Source of the DNA: Thecamonas trahens ATCC 50062
Taxonomy: Eukaryota; Apusozoa; Apusomonadida; Apusomonadidae
Reading direction: 5' to 3'
DNA: 64,000 nt
Assembly: GCF_000142905.1 (NCBI RefSeq)
Contig: NW_013657677.1
Span: 248,001 to 312,000 of the forward strand
Both the position numbers and the translations under genes were made by a program. Shown here one piece after another: positions 29,300 through 40,395 of this stretch. Below the pieces are notes generated by a model. That model was not told where the DNA came from. It searched no databases and saw nothing but the letters and a program-made list of their open reading frames with translations. Numbering within the stretch: position 1 is the first letter of the stretch; each line of letters opens with the position of its first letter.

Positions 29300-31384
29300 A
29301 TGACGCCCACCAATCCCAAGCAAAAGCCCGTGCCGGCACCTGTGGCCGACGCAGGCGGCATGCTCGCGGCCTCGCTCCGCATGCTCATCTCGCTGGTCTT
29401 CAACGCGCAGCTTCTTCCGCTGCTGGCCTTTCTCACCACGGGCGCTCTCTCGCTGCTGCTGCATCTGTTCTTTGCCCATGTTGTGCCTGCGGTTGCCGGT
29501 GCTTCGCTCGCCGCCCTTGTCGCCGCCCTTGTCCTCCTCGCCTCCGCCGTTGTCCTCGCCGCTCTCGTCCTCCGATCATTTGCCTACCTCGCCACTGACC
29601 CGTTCTCGTCTCGCGAGCATGAGATTGTCCTGCGCAAGGTTCTCCGGCTCGGCGTCGGGAACGTGACTACTCTCGCGGTGGCCATGCTTGCCATCTCAGC
29701 CGGGATCTGTCTTCACATCGCTCCTGACGCCGGCGCGCCGGCTGCCTCGCACGGCCCTCTGGATCTGCTGCTGGTGCTGGCGGGCCCAGTCGTTGTCTGC
29801 GCATGTGTCCAGGTGGTGGCCGCAGTTGTCGGTGCGCTCTGGGTTGATCTCTGGGCCATGCTCTCGGTCCATCGTAAGACCGCATCGCCGGCGCTGGCTG
29901 ACGCCTGGACAAGGCTCCTCCTCGCCGCCAAGGTTGCCGGCCTTGCCGCTGCTGCGGCGCTCTCCCTTCGCGGCATCCCTGGCATTCCGCCACATACATC
30001 GCCGGGCGAGATTGCTATCGTTCTAATCTTTGGCCAGGTTCTCTGCTTTGCTGGCCTCTGGGTTGCGCTCGAGCTGGCCAGCCTTGTCCGACTTGTGTGG
30101 CGTCTGGCCGGGTCGGCCTCGTTCTGGGTTGGAGCAGCCAGTGTGATGGGTGGCGCTCTCGCCGCAGGTCACGTGCTCGGTGGTGCGTATGCCGCCTGCC
30201 TCACCATCATCCCCACCGCCGCCCTGCTCGAGTTTGTCTACCTTCGGCGCGTGGTGGGGCGGACCCAAGTTCGGCCGTCGTCGGCCGTTCGCACCGTCAC
30301 CATGCTCATCCGGTCGGTGGTTGGCACGGTCCTGGTCATTGCTCTCTCACTCCTGGTCTACACTGCATATCAGGGCTGGACATCGCCAGTCATCGACGAC
30401 GTCTTTACCGTCGACAACACTGTGGCTGGCGTCAGACTCACCCACGAGGGCTACGGTCACCCGCAGTCGGTGACAACGCTTGGCTGGAGCGAATCAACAC
30501 CGGCCTGGCGGCGCTCAGCCGACTCGCACTCGATCTGCTCGCTCGCTTGGCGAGGCCTCAACCTATTCGACATCGGCTTCCTCGCGCAGCTGGCGTACGT
30601 CAACGGCGGGACGCCATACTGGGAAGCTATGACTGCCGCGTTCTTTGATGGCACCAAGGGCAACGGCGGCGACAACGACTGGATCGTGACGCCGCCGGTC
30701 ACGGCAACTGGTGCCGCAGGCGTTGCCCTCTTTGCCGAGTTCTACTCGCCTACTCGCAACATATCGGTTGTTGCCATTCGTGGGACGAACCCGTCGAATC
30801 TGTGGGATGTCGTTCAGGACCTCGCCATCTGGTATCCGGCGGCGCTGCTTCAGACCGCCGTCGCGTTGCCGACCACGCTATCGCTCTGGCCGACCGACGT
30901 CCTTGCATCTGTTGTCGGCGTCCTCGGTTCGCTCGAGTCATGGCTCGATCCGGAGCGTGACGCGCGCTTCTACCACGCCCCGATCCTCGCACACCTTCAC
31001 GCTCGCGCCGCCGAGCTCCCGCCCTCGACCACCTTTGTGGTTACCGGCCACTCACTCGGCGGCGGCCTCGCCAAAATCGTCGGCGCGCTCGGCAACGTCA
31101 CCGCCGTCGCGCTCTCTGGTCCGGGCCTTTCTCTCACCCGCCACCGATTCGGCCTCAGCCTCGACGCGCTGCAGGACACCAGCATCACAGTCATGCCAAC
31201 CGGCGACCTGGTTCCGCGCTTCGACATCCAGGCCGGTCTTATCTACCAGCTCACCTGCCCGCACACCTCGCCGCTCCTCTGCCACGACCCCATGGTCTCC
31301 ATGTGCCACATCTTTGCCCGCTGCGGCTCATCGGCCTGGCCTGCGCTTGCCTCGTGCAACTTTGCGCCCTGGACTGTAGAGTAG
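29300..31384 (+). CDS. Multi-pass membrane class-3 lipase
   Basis: A 694-residue protein. The first ATG in frame is at 29300; the frame upstream starts only with TTG. The N-terminal 380 residues carry about eight to ten hydrophobic helices (for example LLPLLAFLTTGALSLLLHLFF). They are followed by a soluble fungal lipase-like (class 3) domain: ISVVAIRGTNPSNLWDVVQDL, then the nucleophile elbow VVTGHSLGGGLAK with the catalytic Ser, and later PTGDLVPRFD, which supplies the likely catalytic Asp. A Cys-rich tail (CPHTSPLLCHDPMVSMCHIF) suggests disulfides, so the lipase part is probably lumenal or extracellular. The lipid substrate is unknown. Long N-terminal membrane blocks fused to lipase domains also occur in other protists, but no specific orthologue was recognised. 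Confidence 0.75.
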   Translation: MTPTNPKQKPVPAPVADAGGMLAASLRMLISLVFNAQLLPLLAFLTTGALSLLLHLFFAHVVPAVAGASLAALVAALVLLASAVVLAALVLRSFAYLATDPFSSREHEIVLRKVLRLGVGNVTTLAVAMLAISAGICLHIAPDAGAPAASHGPLDLLLVLAGPVVVCACVQVVAAVVGALWVDLWAMLSVHRKTASPALADAWTRLLLAAKVAGLAAAAALSLRGIPGIPPHTSPGEIAIVLIFGQVLCFAGLWVALELASLVRLVWRLAGSASFWVGAASVMGGALAAGHVLGGAYAACLTIIPTAALLEFVYLRRVVGRTQVRPSSAVRTVTMLIRSVVGTVLVIALSLLVYTAYQGWTSPVIDDVFTVDNTVAGVRLTHEGYGHPQSVTTLGWSESTPAWRRSADSHSICSLAWRGLNLFDIGFLAQLAYVNGGTPYWEAMTAAFFDGTKGNGGDNDWIVTPPVTATGAAGVALFAEFYSPTRNISVVAIRGTNPSNLWDVVQDLAIWYPAALLQTAVALPTTLSLWPTDVLASVVGVLGSLESWLDPERDARFYHAPILAHLHARAAELPPSTTFVVTGHSLGGGLAKIVGALGNVTAVALSGPGLSLTRHRFGLSLDALQDTSITVMPTGDLVPRFDIQAGLIYQLTCPHTSPLLCHDPMVSMCHIFARCGSSAWPALASCNFAPWTVE

Positions 31385-31843
31385 CCGGCAGCCGATTTGA
31401 CCCTCTTCAGGCTGCGCAGCAGGCGGATAAGCGCTTGATCTAGACCTTTTCTACCTACACCCACGTGCGTGAGTTGTGACCATCGTGAAGGCCATGCACA
31501 ATGCGGCGCAGCTGTCCTCGTTCGTGTTCCTGGCTGCAGGATGAGCGGGCAATGCGGGTTGCGGTGAAAAACAACCACGGAAGAAAAAAATTGCCAAGGT
31601 TTGTGGTTGGACAACGTTATCGTCAGCGCGGAAGGAAGAACGAGCGTTTTAGGTTTATGCTGGCGAAGCGGGCCAGGTGCAGCGGGAAGAGGGAGGCCCG
31701 GGGGGGAGGCGGGGGGGGAGGGGGGGGGGGCACCGAGGGAGAAAGGGGTACACGGCACTCTCACTCAAAGTCGCCGGTGGGCAATACCAAGGTAGAGCGT
31801 CGTGTAGGAAACAAGTAGACGACGTACAGTGTGTGTGTGGCCC
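31385..31843. other. Intergenic region with G tracts
   Basis: No supported gene. G runs at 31700-31706 and 31721-31730 lie about 120 bp before the homeodomain gene. The rest is of lower GC than the coding DNA. It includes the 3' UTR of the lipase gene and the promoter of the next gene. Confidence 0.5.
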
Positions 31844-33877
31844 ATGTCTACCGCCTCGTCGCTGCACTCGTTCCTCGCTGGTCGGTCGGGCAAGGGCGGC
31901 AGACGTTCGGTGGGAAGCGACTCGCCGTCGACGCCGACCAACTCGCCGCCGACCTCGTTTAAGCCACAGACCACCAATGTCTTTCCCGGAACGGGTGGCA
32001 CTGCCTCCCATGACTACCAGAGTGGATTGCCTGTGCCCATGGAGAGCCTGGCCCCACTCCCGCTCCCGCTCCCGCTCCCGCTCGCTGCAAACCCGCAGCC
32101 GTACGTCTTTGACCCGTCCCGCAAGGTCACCCTGAGCAACACGCTCGGAAGGGCAAGTCTGGCGAGCTGTGAGGCGTCACCTGCCGAACGCGCCATGGGC
32201 GGTGCCATCTCCCGCTTCAAGCAGAGGGCCCTGCCGTCGCAAGTCGCAGACGGCCTCGCGGGCCCGCCAGGTCAGACCCGCGACGAGAGCAAGGTTCGCT
32301 CGTCGGGCGTCCGCTCCGCCGGCATCAAGCCTAAGCCCAAGACAAAGAAGAAGAAGCGGACAAGGTTGACACCGTCGCAGATGGCAGTCATGGAGCGAAT
32401 CTTTTGGAAGAACCAGTACCCGAGCTCCTCCATCTCGCTCGGCCTCTCCGAGACGCTCAAACTCCCGCACCACTCGATCCAGATCTGGTTCCAGAACAGG
32501 CGCGCAAAGTACCGCAAGCAGATCAAGTCTCGCACAAAAGAGCGCTCAAGCAACCCCGAGCTTTGCCCGCTCCCGGACCTCAACCCGCCCAAGGCCGCTC
32601 GCAAAAAGGACTCGGTCGGGCCGATGGACCAGGAAGGTCTCGCCCGCATCCTTGCCTCCGAGCCAAACAACGGCGCAGACCTAACCGGCGCCTTTCCCAA
32701 GACCTTTGAGACTGACCCGGCCTTTGAGGGCCAGCCGGTCCAGCCTGACTTTGACCTCGCTGCGCGCCTCATTGCTGACGCCCGTGCCTCGTCTATCCCC
32801 GACTCAGACGACGACGAAGACGACGCCAACCACAAGCAGTCTTCGCCTGTCGGCGTTCGGGCCATGGACGACTCGCATCCGCAGTCGCTTCCCCAGTCGC
32901 AGCCTCGCGTTCCTCGCCCGGCCAACCTTCCGCCTCCTTTTACCAACGACAATGGTTCGTTCTCGTCTTCCGAAGGCTCGCTCACCCTCAGCGACGCCGC
33001 TCTCGCCTCTGCGCTCTCTATGGGCCTCGCCGGCATGCATCTAGGGCCGTCGGGCACGCTTCATGACCCGGTCATTATGCAAGACATGCCGTCGGGCATG
33101 GAGGTGCCGCCGGCTAGCAGTCTTCGCGAAGCCGACTCGCTCGAATCGCTGCCGCAAGCCTCGGTCTCCTACAATGGCGGGCCGGCAGCAGGCAGCGGAC
33201 CAGCCGAGCCACTCAATCCGTTTGAGCAACGAGTCCGCGCCAACTTGCAGTCGTCGCTGGCCGGCACTCACGAGTCGATTGCACAACGCGCAGCGCAGCT
33301 GGAGCACGTCCGTGAGCTAGCCGCTGCCGCCGTCACCTCGCAAGGCCAGCAGCAGCCGATGGACTGGCTTGGGCCGATGCGTACCTCTGGCTCGGCACCG
33401 TACTCCTCGCCGGCCCTGGGCTCGTCCGAGGCCACCTGGCCCATTCCCACTGCGAACTCCAACTCGCTCCGCAGTGCCGCCATGGCAGGTGCCTCTGCCG
33501 CGCGGTCTGCCTCTCACCAAGGCCCGCTCCGCATACCGCCATCTGCTCCCTCGCCGGCGCTCACCCCGTCTGGGCTCTCGACTGAGTTTCCGCCAGACTC
33601 TTCGTTTCCGTTTGGGCCTATTGAGCCACCCACCTCGGTCTTTAACGGCAGTAGCCTCACCGGCCTTGGCACCTTTGGCATGGACGTCGCTGGTCAGGGT
33701 CTTAGTTCGGGCCTCAGCTCGGGCTCCCTCGACGCCATGTCGGTCCCGCAGCAGCCGACGGGCGGTCTGCCGTCGTACAGCTCGCTCTCGCATGGCGGCG
33801 GCTCGTCGCACTCGCTTTCACACTTTGCCAACCCGTACGATCTACTCGGTGATCCTTCATTTTCGTTCAACGTATGA
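31844..33877 (+). CDS. Homeodomain transcription factor
   Basis: A 677-residue protein from the ATG at 31844 (MSTASSLHSFLAGRSG). A single homeodomain lies at about 168-227. Counting from W48 of WFQNRRAK gives R5, F20, Y25, Q50, N51 and R53 in canonical places. The domain has 60 residues and no three-residue loop insertion, so it is non-TALE. A basic run (KPKPKTKKKKR) just before it can serve as nuclear localisation signal. The rest is disordered: Pro/Leu repeats near 65-80, an acidic stretch (SDDDEDDAN) and Ser/Gly/Pro-rich tails, typical of activation regions. Target genes are unknown. It is convergent with the adenylyl cyclase gene, 25 bp apart. Confidence 0.88.
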   Translation: MSTASSLHSFLAGRSGKGGRRSVGSDSPSTPTNSPPTSFKPQTTNVFPGTGGTASHDYQSGLPVPMESLAPLPLPLPLPLAANPQPYVFDPSRKVTLSNTLGRASLASCEASPAERAMGGAISRFKQRALPSQVADGLAGPPGQTRDESKVRSSGVRSAGIKPKPKTKKKKRTRLTPSQMAVMERIFWKNQYPSSSISLGLSETLKLPHHSIQIWFQNRRAKYRKQIKSRTKERSSNPELCPLPDLNPPKAARKKDSVGPMDQEGLARILASEPNNGADLTGAFPKTFETDPAFEGQPVQPDFDLAARLIADARASSIPDSDDDEDDANHKQSSPVGVRAMDDSHPQSLPQSQPRVPRPANLPPPFTNDNGSFSSSEGSLTLSDAALASALSMGLAGMHLGPSGTLHDPVIMQDMPSGMEVPPASSLREADSLESLPQASVSYNGGPAAGSGPAEPLNPFEQRVRANLQSSLAGTHESIAQRAAQLEHVRELAAAAVTSQGQQQPMDWLGPMRTSGSAPYSSPALGSSEATWPIPTANSNSLRSAAMAGASAARSASHQGPLRIPPSAPSPALTPSGLSTEFPPDSSFPFGPIEPPTSVFNGSSLTGLGTFGMDVAGQGLSSGLSSGSLDAMSVPQQPTGGLPSYSSLSHGGGSSHSLSHFANPYDLLGDPSFSFNV

Positions 33878-33902
33878 GCCCCGGCCTCGTACCTAATTGC
33901 TC

Positions 33903-36900
33903 CTACCGAAGCGCTTTGGCGGCCTGGACGAGTCCCACCAGTGGGCTCCCGCTTGCACTTTCCACCTCGCCTGCATCGAGGTAACGCAGCATGTCCAGGA
34001 CTGCGCGACGGACAATCGGGCCCGCGCCACACGGCCCGCGGCTCGCCATCATGTCTTTCAGCCCGTCGACGACGCCTTCAAACGACGTCTTACCGGCGTC
34101 GACGTTGCCACTGGCAAGCGCCCCTGAGAGCTCACGGAGCGCTTTCGAGACCCGCTCGAGTGCCGCGCCGCGCGCCTCGGGTTCGCCGAGTGGGCTTGCC
34201 CTGTCATCGGGTCGCTGCGAGAGCTCGCGTACATGCTTGAAGAGCTCGACGAGATCACATAGTGCGGCGCGGATTCCGTCGAGCCCCTTGACCGACGAGC
34301 TCGACGCTTCTGTCGCCGACGACGACGGCGATGCCGAAAGTGCATCGCGGCTCTCGGCGAGGAGCGAGGCGAGACATAGTGCAGCGACGGAGGTGTGTAG
34401 CCGATCAAGACGAACAAATAACTTGTCGCGAGTCTCGGAAGCCAGCGAGATGAGTGCCATGCGGAGCGACTCGGCGGACGCGGTGGCTAACGCCCGCGCT
34501 ACATACCGGACATGGACGCTGAGGTGGTCGATGACCATGCTCATGGCCTGGCCGGACGCCGTCCGCCGCCGGGTCGACGGCTCGGCCTCTTCGGCAGCCA
34601 GCGCGAGCGCCTCAGCGCTCACGTTGAGCGCCGACGACGCTACTGTCTCCATCGATGCCTCAAACAGCGACGGATCGACCGACGCTGCCGACACCTCTTC
34701 TTCGACTACAAACTCGTTGAGCGTCGAGGTCCGCCCGCGGCGGCGCGATCCTCCCCGCCGGGCCGACACCAGCTCTTCGGCGTCGACCGAGACCTGCGCC
34801 GACACGGCGCTCTCCGACTCGGCCTCGGCAGCCTCCAGCCGCTTCTCGTGCTCGCGGATGTGGAACATGATGGCGCCGCGTGACGGCCGCTCGCGGATGG
34901 CCACTGGCAATGGTGGCGCATCCATGAGCTCGATCCATGCCTCGAGGTGCCGGATGGCGGCAACCTCGTCAACGGCCACCAGGCCAGTCTTGCGGTGGAG
35001 CGCCGCAAGCTGCCTTTTGCGCTGCTTGTAGAGCTCAGGCGCCGCGACATCGACCTCCATCAGTGACGACACCAGCGAGATGGCATCCTCCAGCCAGACG
35101 CGAGCATTCTCGCGTGGAGAGTTGAGTGCCGTTGTCACCAGATACATCACTGCCTGGTCCTGCAGCCGCGTCGAGTCCTGTGCCGAGCCGGCCGCTGGCA
35201 ACGCCGCCAGCCGCTGCTCCAGCTCCTCGCGTTGCTCCTGAAGGAGGAGCGAGACGGCAACCTGCTGCACTGTTGTTGAGGCGAAAAAGTAAGCACCTCG
35301 GCTTGATCGCCGGCGTCGGATCCGCGCCGCGAGCTGTTCTCCGACGGTATGCCGAGCTGGTGAGGTAGGCTGGACGGTTCGGAGCTCGACTCGTCGGCCT
35401 CGGTGTGGAAGAGGACCATGAGGTCCGGGCTGGACGTGGCCACCACCTCGCCCACAGCCTGCTCGCTCGTCTCGCCTGTGGCCTCGCGCACAAAGTCCAT
35501 GTGCACCAGAGCGTCCAGGTTGGCATTGATGAGCGCGCGCTCGTCGTCAGAGAGTGAGCTGCCTGACGACGGGTAGAGAGCAAGGACGCGGGCAAGCGAA
35601 AACTCCATGCCCACCACGGCCGCGACCTTAAGGGTGAGACCCTGCGATGGAGTGAGCCGGTCAATGCGCTCGGTGATGAACGACTCGATGGCGCCAGGCA
35701 CAGGTAGCGCCTCGAGGAGCCGCGCGGCGGCCAGCGAGTCGATCGCAGACAGCCTGCTCGCAGAACCATCCGGCTCCGACGCCGGTGCGGGTGGCGCAGC
35801 ATCGGCGTCCCACGCCAGCGCCAGTGACGACGCCAGTGCGCACACAAAGAAAGGGTTCCCGCCCGACTTTTCAAACAGCGAGACGGTGACCGCCGGCGGC
35901 ATGTCGCGCGCCGAGCCAAAGTGCGAGCCGAGTCGAGTCGCGCGAAGCTGCTCGGCCGCAAGCTCGCCCACCGACTGGACAGAGAGCGGGAGAAGACGGT
36001 GGTGGACAACGTTGGGTTGGGCGAGGAGCTCGCCGTAAAACTTGGGCACCGGTGGTGCGTAGTTGGTGACGGTGGCGACGACAAAGATAGCGCCGGTCAA
36101 CCGCGGCGCTTGCACCAGGGCCCACAGCAGCTCGCGCGACGGCGAGTTGAAGCAGTGCAGGTCTTCGACAAGGAGCACGACTTGCGCGCGGGCATTACGT
36201 CCGGCCTCTCTGTCGGACGGAGCCGCCGCTGCTGCATACGCAAAGTGAGGATGGACGACCGGAAAGTGCATCGAGTGCTCGTTGGGACCGTGCGGGGTGA
36301 TGGCCGGTGAGTCGCCCGAGACATGGGTCACTGTATCCCAAAACCACTCGAGAATGTCGATGAGAAAAGCGACGGTGGCGGCAATGCGCGCCCGGCCGTG
36401 GAGCTTCTCGGTGTGGGTCGACTCGGGCAGGACCGAGAGCGGGATGCCCAGGAGTTTGCGGAGTAGCGGGAGCCGCTTAATGAGTGCCCACTCGGAGGAG
36501 AAGAGGTCAGTGAGGGTGGCAACCTGGGCCCGCGGGTCGGCGTCAGCGCCATCGAGACCGGTCTCGCCGAGAAGGAGGCGGGCAAACATGGCGCGGAACG
36601 GCGCAAACCATGTCCGCTGGTCGAGCGGTCGCCCTGTGACGGTAAAGACAAATAGCGGACGCGCCAGCGACTCAAATGCTTTTGCTTTGTCGAGCAGCGG
36701 CAGGAGCGCCGATGATGACGAGCCGAGAACGGTCGACGCCCGGCGGGCAGCGGCGGCCTCGGACGCCCGGCGCGCAGCCGACGACGTGGCTGTGCCACCG
36801 GATGCCTGACGGAGACTCGGCGCGTAGAGGAGCTCGCCCGAGGTGAGCGTGGCGAGAACCTCGGCGAGGATGCGGGTCTTGCCAAGACCAGCAGCGCCTT

Positions 36901-39857
36901 CGAGAATGACAAACGACTTGCGGAGCAAGTCGTCCTCGCTCCGGTTGTGAGCGTGGCCAGCGAGCGAGGAAAAGCCATGAAAGGTGGACGCTGCTCGGAC
37001 GGCGTCGCTGGCACGGTGGAGGAAGCCGTGCAGGGTCTCGTGGACCAGTTCAAGCTCGGGGCCGCGGCCGACAAGCGGGACAGCAGAGTCGAGTGATGAC
37101 GGCAGGTGAAGGGCCGGGCTGGGCGCGTCCGAGAAGCTAAAGTCAGGCGAGTAGACGGTAACCGGTTCGGCCTTGCCCTTGAGCTTGAGCGGCGGACGGC
37201 GCATGAACGTCATGTTGGGAATGTGAGCGAGGACACCAGTACGGGTGGCCTCGTCGACAATGACACCGCCCTTGGCCGAGGCCATGAGCCGGGCCGCGGT
37301 GTTGACCACATCGCCGATGACAGTGTACTCGCGGCGCGCGTCCGAGCCAACCACGCCACAAAAGGCCTTGCCGGTGGTGATTCCAATCGACGGGGTGAAG
37401 CCAAGGTTGGTCGACATCAGCTCGCACGCCATGAGCGCGGCAAGGAGGGCGCGAAGCGGATCGTCCTGGTGCGACGCTGGCTGCAGGCCAAAGACCACGA
37501 GAAGAACGCAGCCCTTGTCGTCGAGCAGAACCTTATTGAGCTCGCCCTCGTACACACCCAGGGCAGTCTGGACCATGTGAACAAGGGCTTGGAGCGAGGC
37601 AAGCGCCGGCGAACCGACCTCGAGGCACAACGACGACGGCACGCCGATGAACATGATCGAGAGGCGGCGGAGCTCGGCGACGAGGTGCTTGCGGCGGTAG
37701 TAGAGCGAGACGGTGCCGGTGATGCGCTGAACTACGCGCGGGACGTACTGGCGGAGCTGGACCTCGGTGCCGGCAGCGAGGACTGGCTGGCAGAGTGGAA
37801 GGAGCTTGGGCACCTTTTTCGGCTTGCGTATGCCGGTGATCTGGACGTGGCCGGCCTTTTTGTCGAGGAGCGTGCCGTCCATGAACGATTTGGTTGCCGA
37901 CCAGACCGCAGGCATGACAACCAAGCGGTCAGGCGAGGCGGCTGAGAGCGCCGGCCCAAGGCTGTAGAGTGGCTCGCCGACAATGAGGTACTCCCACTGG
38001 TTGGCGAGGCCGCCGACCTGGCAAATGGCGAGGTTCCCGGCGTTCATGGCGACGTGCAACCGCATAGCCGGATCGGGCCGCATCGTCGGCGAGTTCATCG
38101 ACTCACAGATTTCCAATGCCGCCACAGTGGCACGCTGGACAAGCTCGCGCTTGTGCGGCTTGGAAACTTCGAGGAACGGCGCCGAGGCTGAGGCTGATGA
38201 GCCCGGTGCGGCAGATGGCGATGGTAGGACGCCCGGTGGTGGATCATCGCCCGCCACCAGCGGGAGCACCAGCTCCGAGGCCTGGTGCGGGATCCACGGC
38301 GCGGTTCGGCCCTCACTCAGCGCAAGGGCAGACGCGGCGTCGTAGCCGGCCTCGGTCAGGCCCCACACGGCGAGGAGGGCGTCGCCAGCAAAGGTAATGA
38401 TGTCGCCGCCGTGCTTGTGGACAATGGCGATGAGCGAGTCAAAGTACGCGTTGAGCATGCGGACTAGCGACTCGACGCCGTGCGGCTGCTGAGCGAGCCG
38501 CTCGGTCAGCGGCGTAAAGCCCGAGATGTCGCAAAAGACAACAACGCCGTAAACGGAAAGGCCGACGCGCTGGCCTCAGCACTGGTGGTGGTGCGGGGAG
38601 CCCAGGCGCTTGAAGACGCGCCGGCAACCGAGGTCAGTGTCTCACCGAGCGAAGCAGCTCTGCTGAGCTCGGAGGCCGATCGGGCATGCGCAGCCACGCA
38701 CGACGCCGCCAGCGCCGACGGGATATACGACGCCAGAATGGCCGAGACCGAAGTCGGATCGCTCTCACCAACCACAGTGGTGGTGCGGTAGCGGTAAGGC
38801 TGCGGCTCGTCCTTGAAGGGGATGATCGCCGAGACAACATGGTCGAAGAGATGGGCATGGGTGCGGATGGCCTCGCCGATGGCGACGGCCGAGAGCCGGC
38901 TCGACGCCCAGCCGGCGACAACCAGCCAGTCGACAGCGGCGTCGCCGAGGAAGACGTTCTTGTACTTGCGCAGCCGGATCTTGTATGACCGGGTGACGAC
39001 GGCAGCCTTGAAGGCCTCGACAAGCGAGGCAAAGACCACAGGGTCGTCGAGGCGGGCCAGCTCGGCATCGGCCACCGAGTCGCTTGCCGGCGCGCGCGCC
39101 AGGGACTCGTGGACAGGTACATCGTCACCCTCTATCGACGACGCCGCCAGGACCTGGGCAATCGAGGTAGACTTGGCGTCGTCCTTCCACACCGTGTACA
39201 GCAGCGTCTCAGACGGGACCTTGAGCGCCTTGAACGAGCGCCGCCGCGAGAGTTTGCCATGCTCGTGCGAGCAGAGCCGGAGTGTGACCGAGTTGAGGAC
39301 CGGGATCCAGAGGGCGGCAATGAGGTCGACAACAACCTCGGGTGTGTCCTCGGGCATCACCTCGACAACGACCTTGTTCGACGTCGGCCGGTCGAGAACA
39401 ACCAGCCGGAGCAGCCGCGAGGCGTCAGCGATGGCCGCGGCAGCGGTTGTTCGGAGCGGCACGCCGGCAGCAAAAGTGATCGGATGGAGAATGAGAGTGT
39501 CCGGGAGAACGTCGCCGAACAGGGTGCCGAGAGGCGATTCCGGTGGTGCGAGGCCGGAGAGCAGGCCCCAGCCGGCCGGATTGGCCAAGGCGTAATGTGC
39601 GCTAGGCGCCGAGAGCGCGGTCTGTGCCTTTGCCAGGAACGATCCCAGTTGCGTAGCAGGCTCGGCTCTGATGCGGACAAGCTTTGGCTCACGACCGGCC
39701 AGCACGACTTGAATACCCAGCTCTGGAGCTGTGTTGTCTGCCAGCGACCGTGCAAGGGCCACAACCGAAGCGCGGACGCATGGCGGGAGTAGGTGTGGAC
39801 AGGCGAGGGCAGGTGAGGGTCTGCCGCGCACGGCTTGCCGCACCCAATGCACGCCAT
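33903..39857 (-). CDS. Soluble-type adenylyl cyclase with N-terminal DEP domain
   Basis: About 1985 residues after corrections. Order: an N-terminal region with a ubiquitin/RA-like look (RLLRLVVLDRPTSNKVVVEVM, weak); a DEP domain (NVFLGDAAVDWLVVAGW); a first class III cyclase domain (VFCDISGF, GGDIITFAGDALLAVWG with both metal Asp); a second one (CVLLVVFGLQ, EYTVIGDVVNTAARL); an AAA/STAND ATPase with Walker A EGAAGLGKTR and LLVEDLHCF; then a helical C-terminus. The domain order and sequence match ADCY10-type cyclases, which are bicarbonate-stimulated and make cAMP. The -1 breaks are at 35284-35288 (A5 on the plus strand) and near 38560. The start is uncertain: the DEP frame has no usable ATG, so I propose 39857 (MACIGCGKPC) with a further break before about 39780. 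Confidence 0.8.
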
Positions 39858-40395
39858 GAAGGGAGGGGAGTGCGTGAGGTGGAGGTGCCGAGTGTGGCGC
39901 CTATGGTGGCTTTGGGGCAAGGGGGAGGGGCTGACCGGAACGGAGCGACGGCGGCGCGGGACAACCAACGAACATCAATAGTCTGCCGAGCCGGTTGACG
40001 GCAGTCTCGGTTGGCGCGGGGAACAATGGTGGTGTGGAAGTTTGAATAAATTTAGAGTTCGAGTCACGGCACAACTTGTGAGTGTGGCCGACTACTCAAT
40101 TGTGCTGTAGCCCACATCGATGGCTGTCGACGGATGTACGCTGCCTGGCTTGTCTGCTCTGACTACGCTACTTGCCATGATACCGTTTGAATGTGGTTGG
40201 GGCCCATGCCCAGCTCACACCCAGCCGTAGCGGCGTATCACAAACAAAAACGAGCGGCGACTGTGTGCCGTGACATCCGTTTCCCCCGCCAACGACCACA
40301 CCCGCTCGGCGGGCGCGGCCACCAGGCGCACACCACCAGCGCCACAACAGAACGGGTTATAGACGGAACCGCTTGACGCCGAGAGAGGATCACTC
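39858..40395. promoter_or_regulatory. Divergent spacer (cyclase / PP2C)
   Basis: 538 bp without a supported gene and AT-richer than the flanks. It includes AATAAA at 40045-40050. The promoters of both divergent genes must lie here. No RNA gene was recognised. Confidence 0.45.

Noticed and set aside
31501-31818. 105-residue open frame before the homeodomain gene
   Set aside because: Driven by G tracts (poly-Gly) with no ATG-led conserved sequence.
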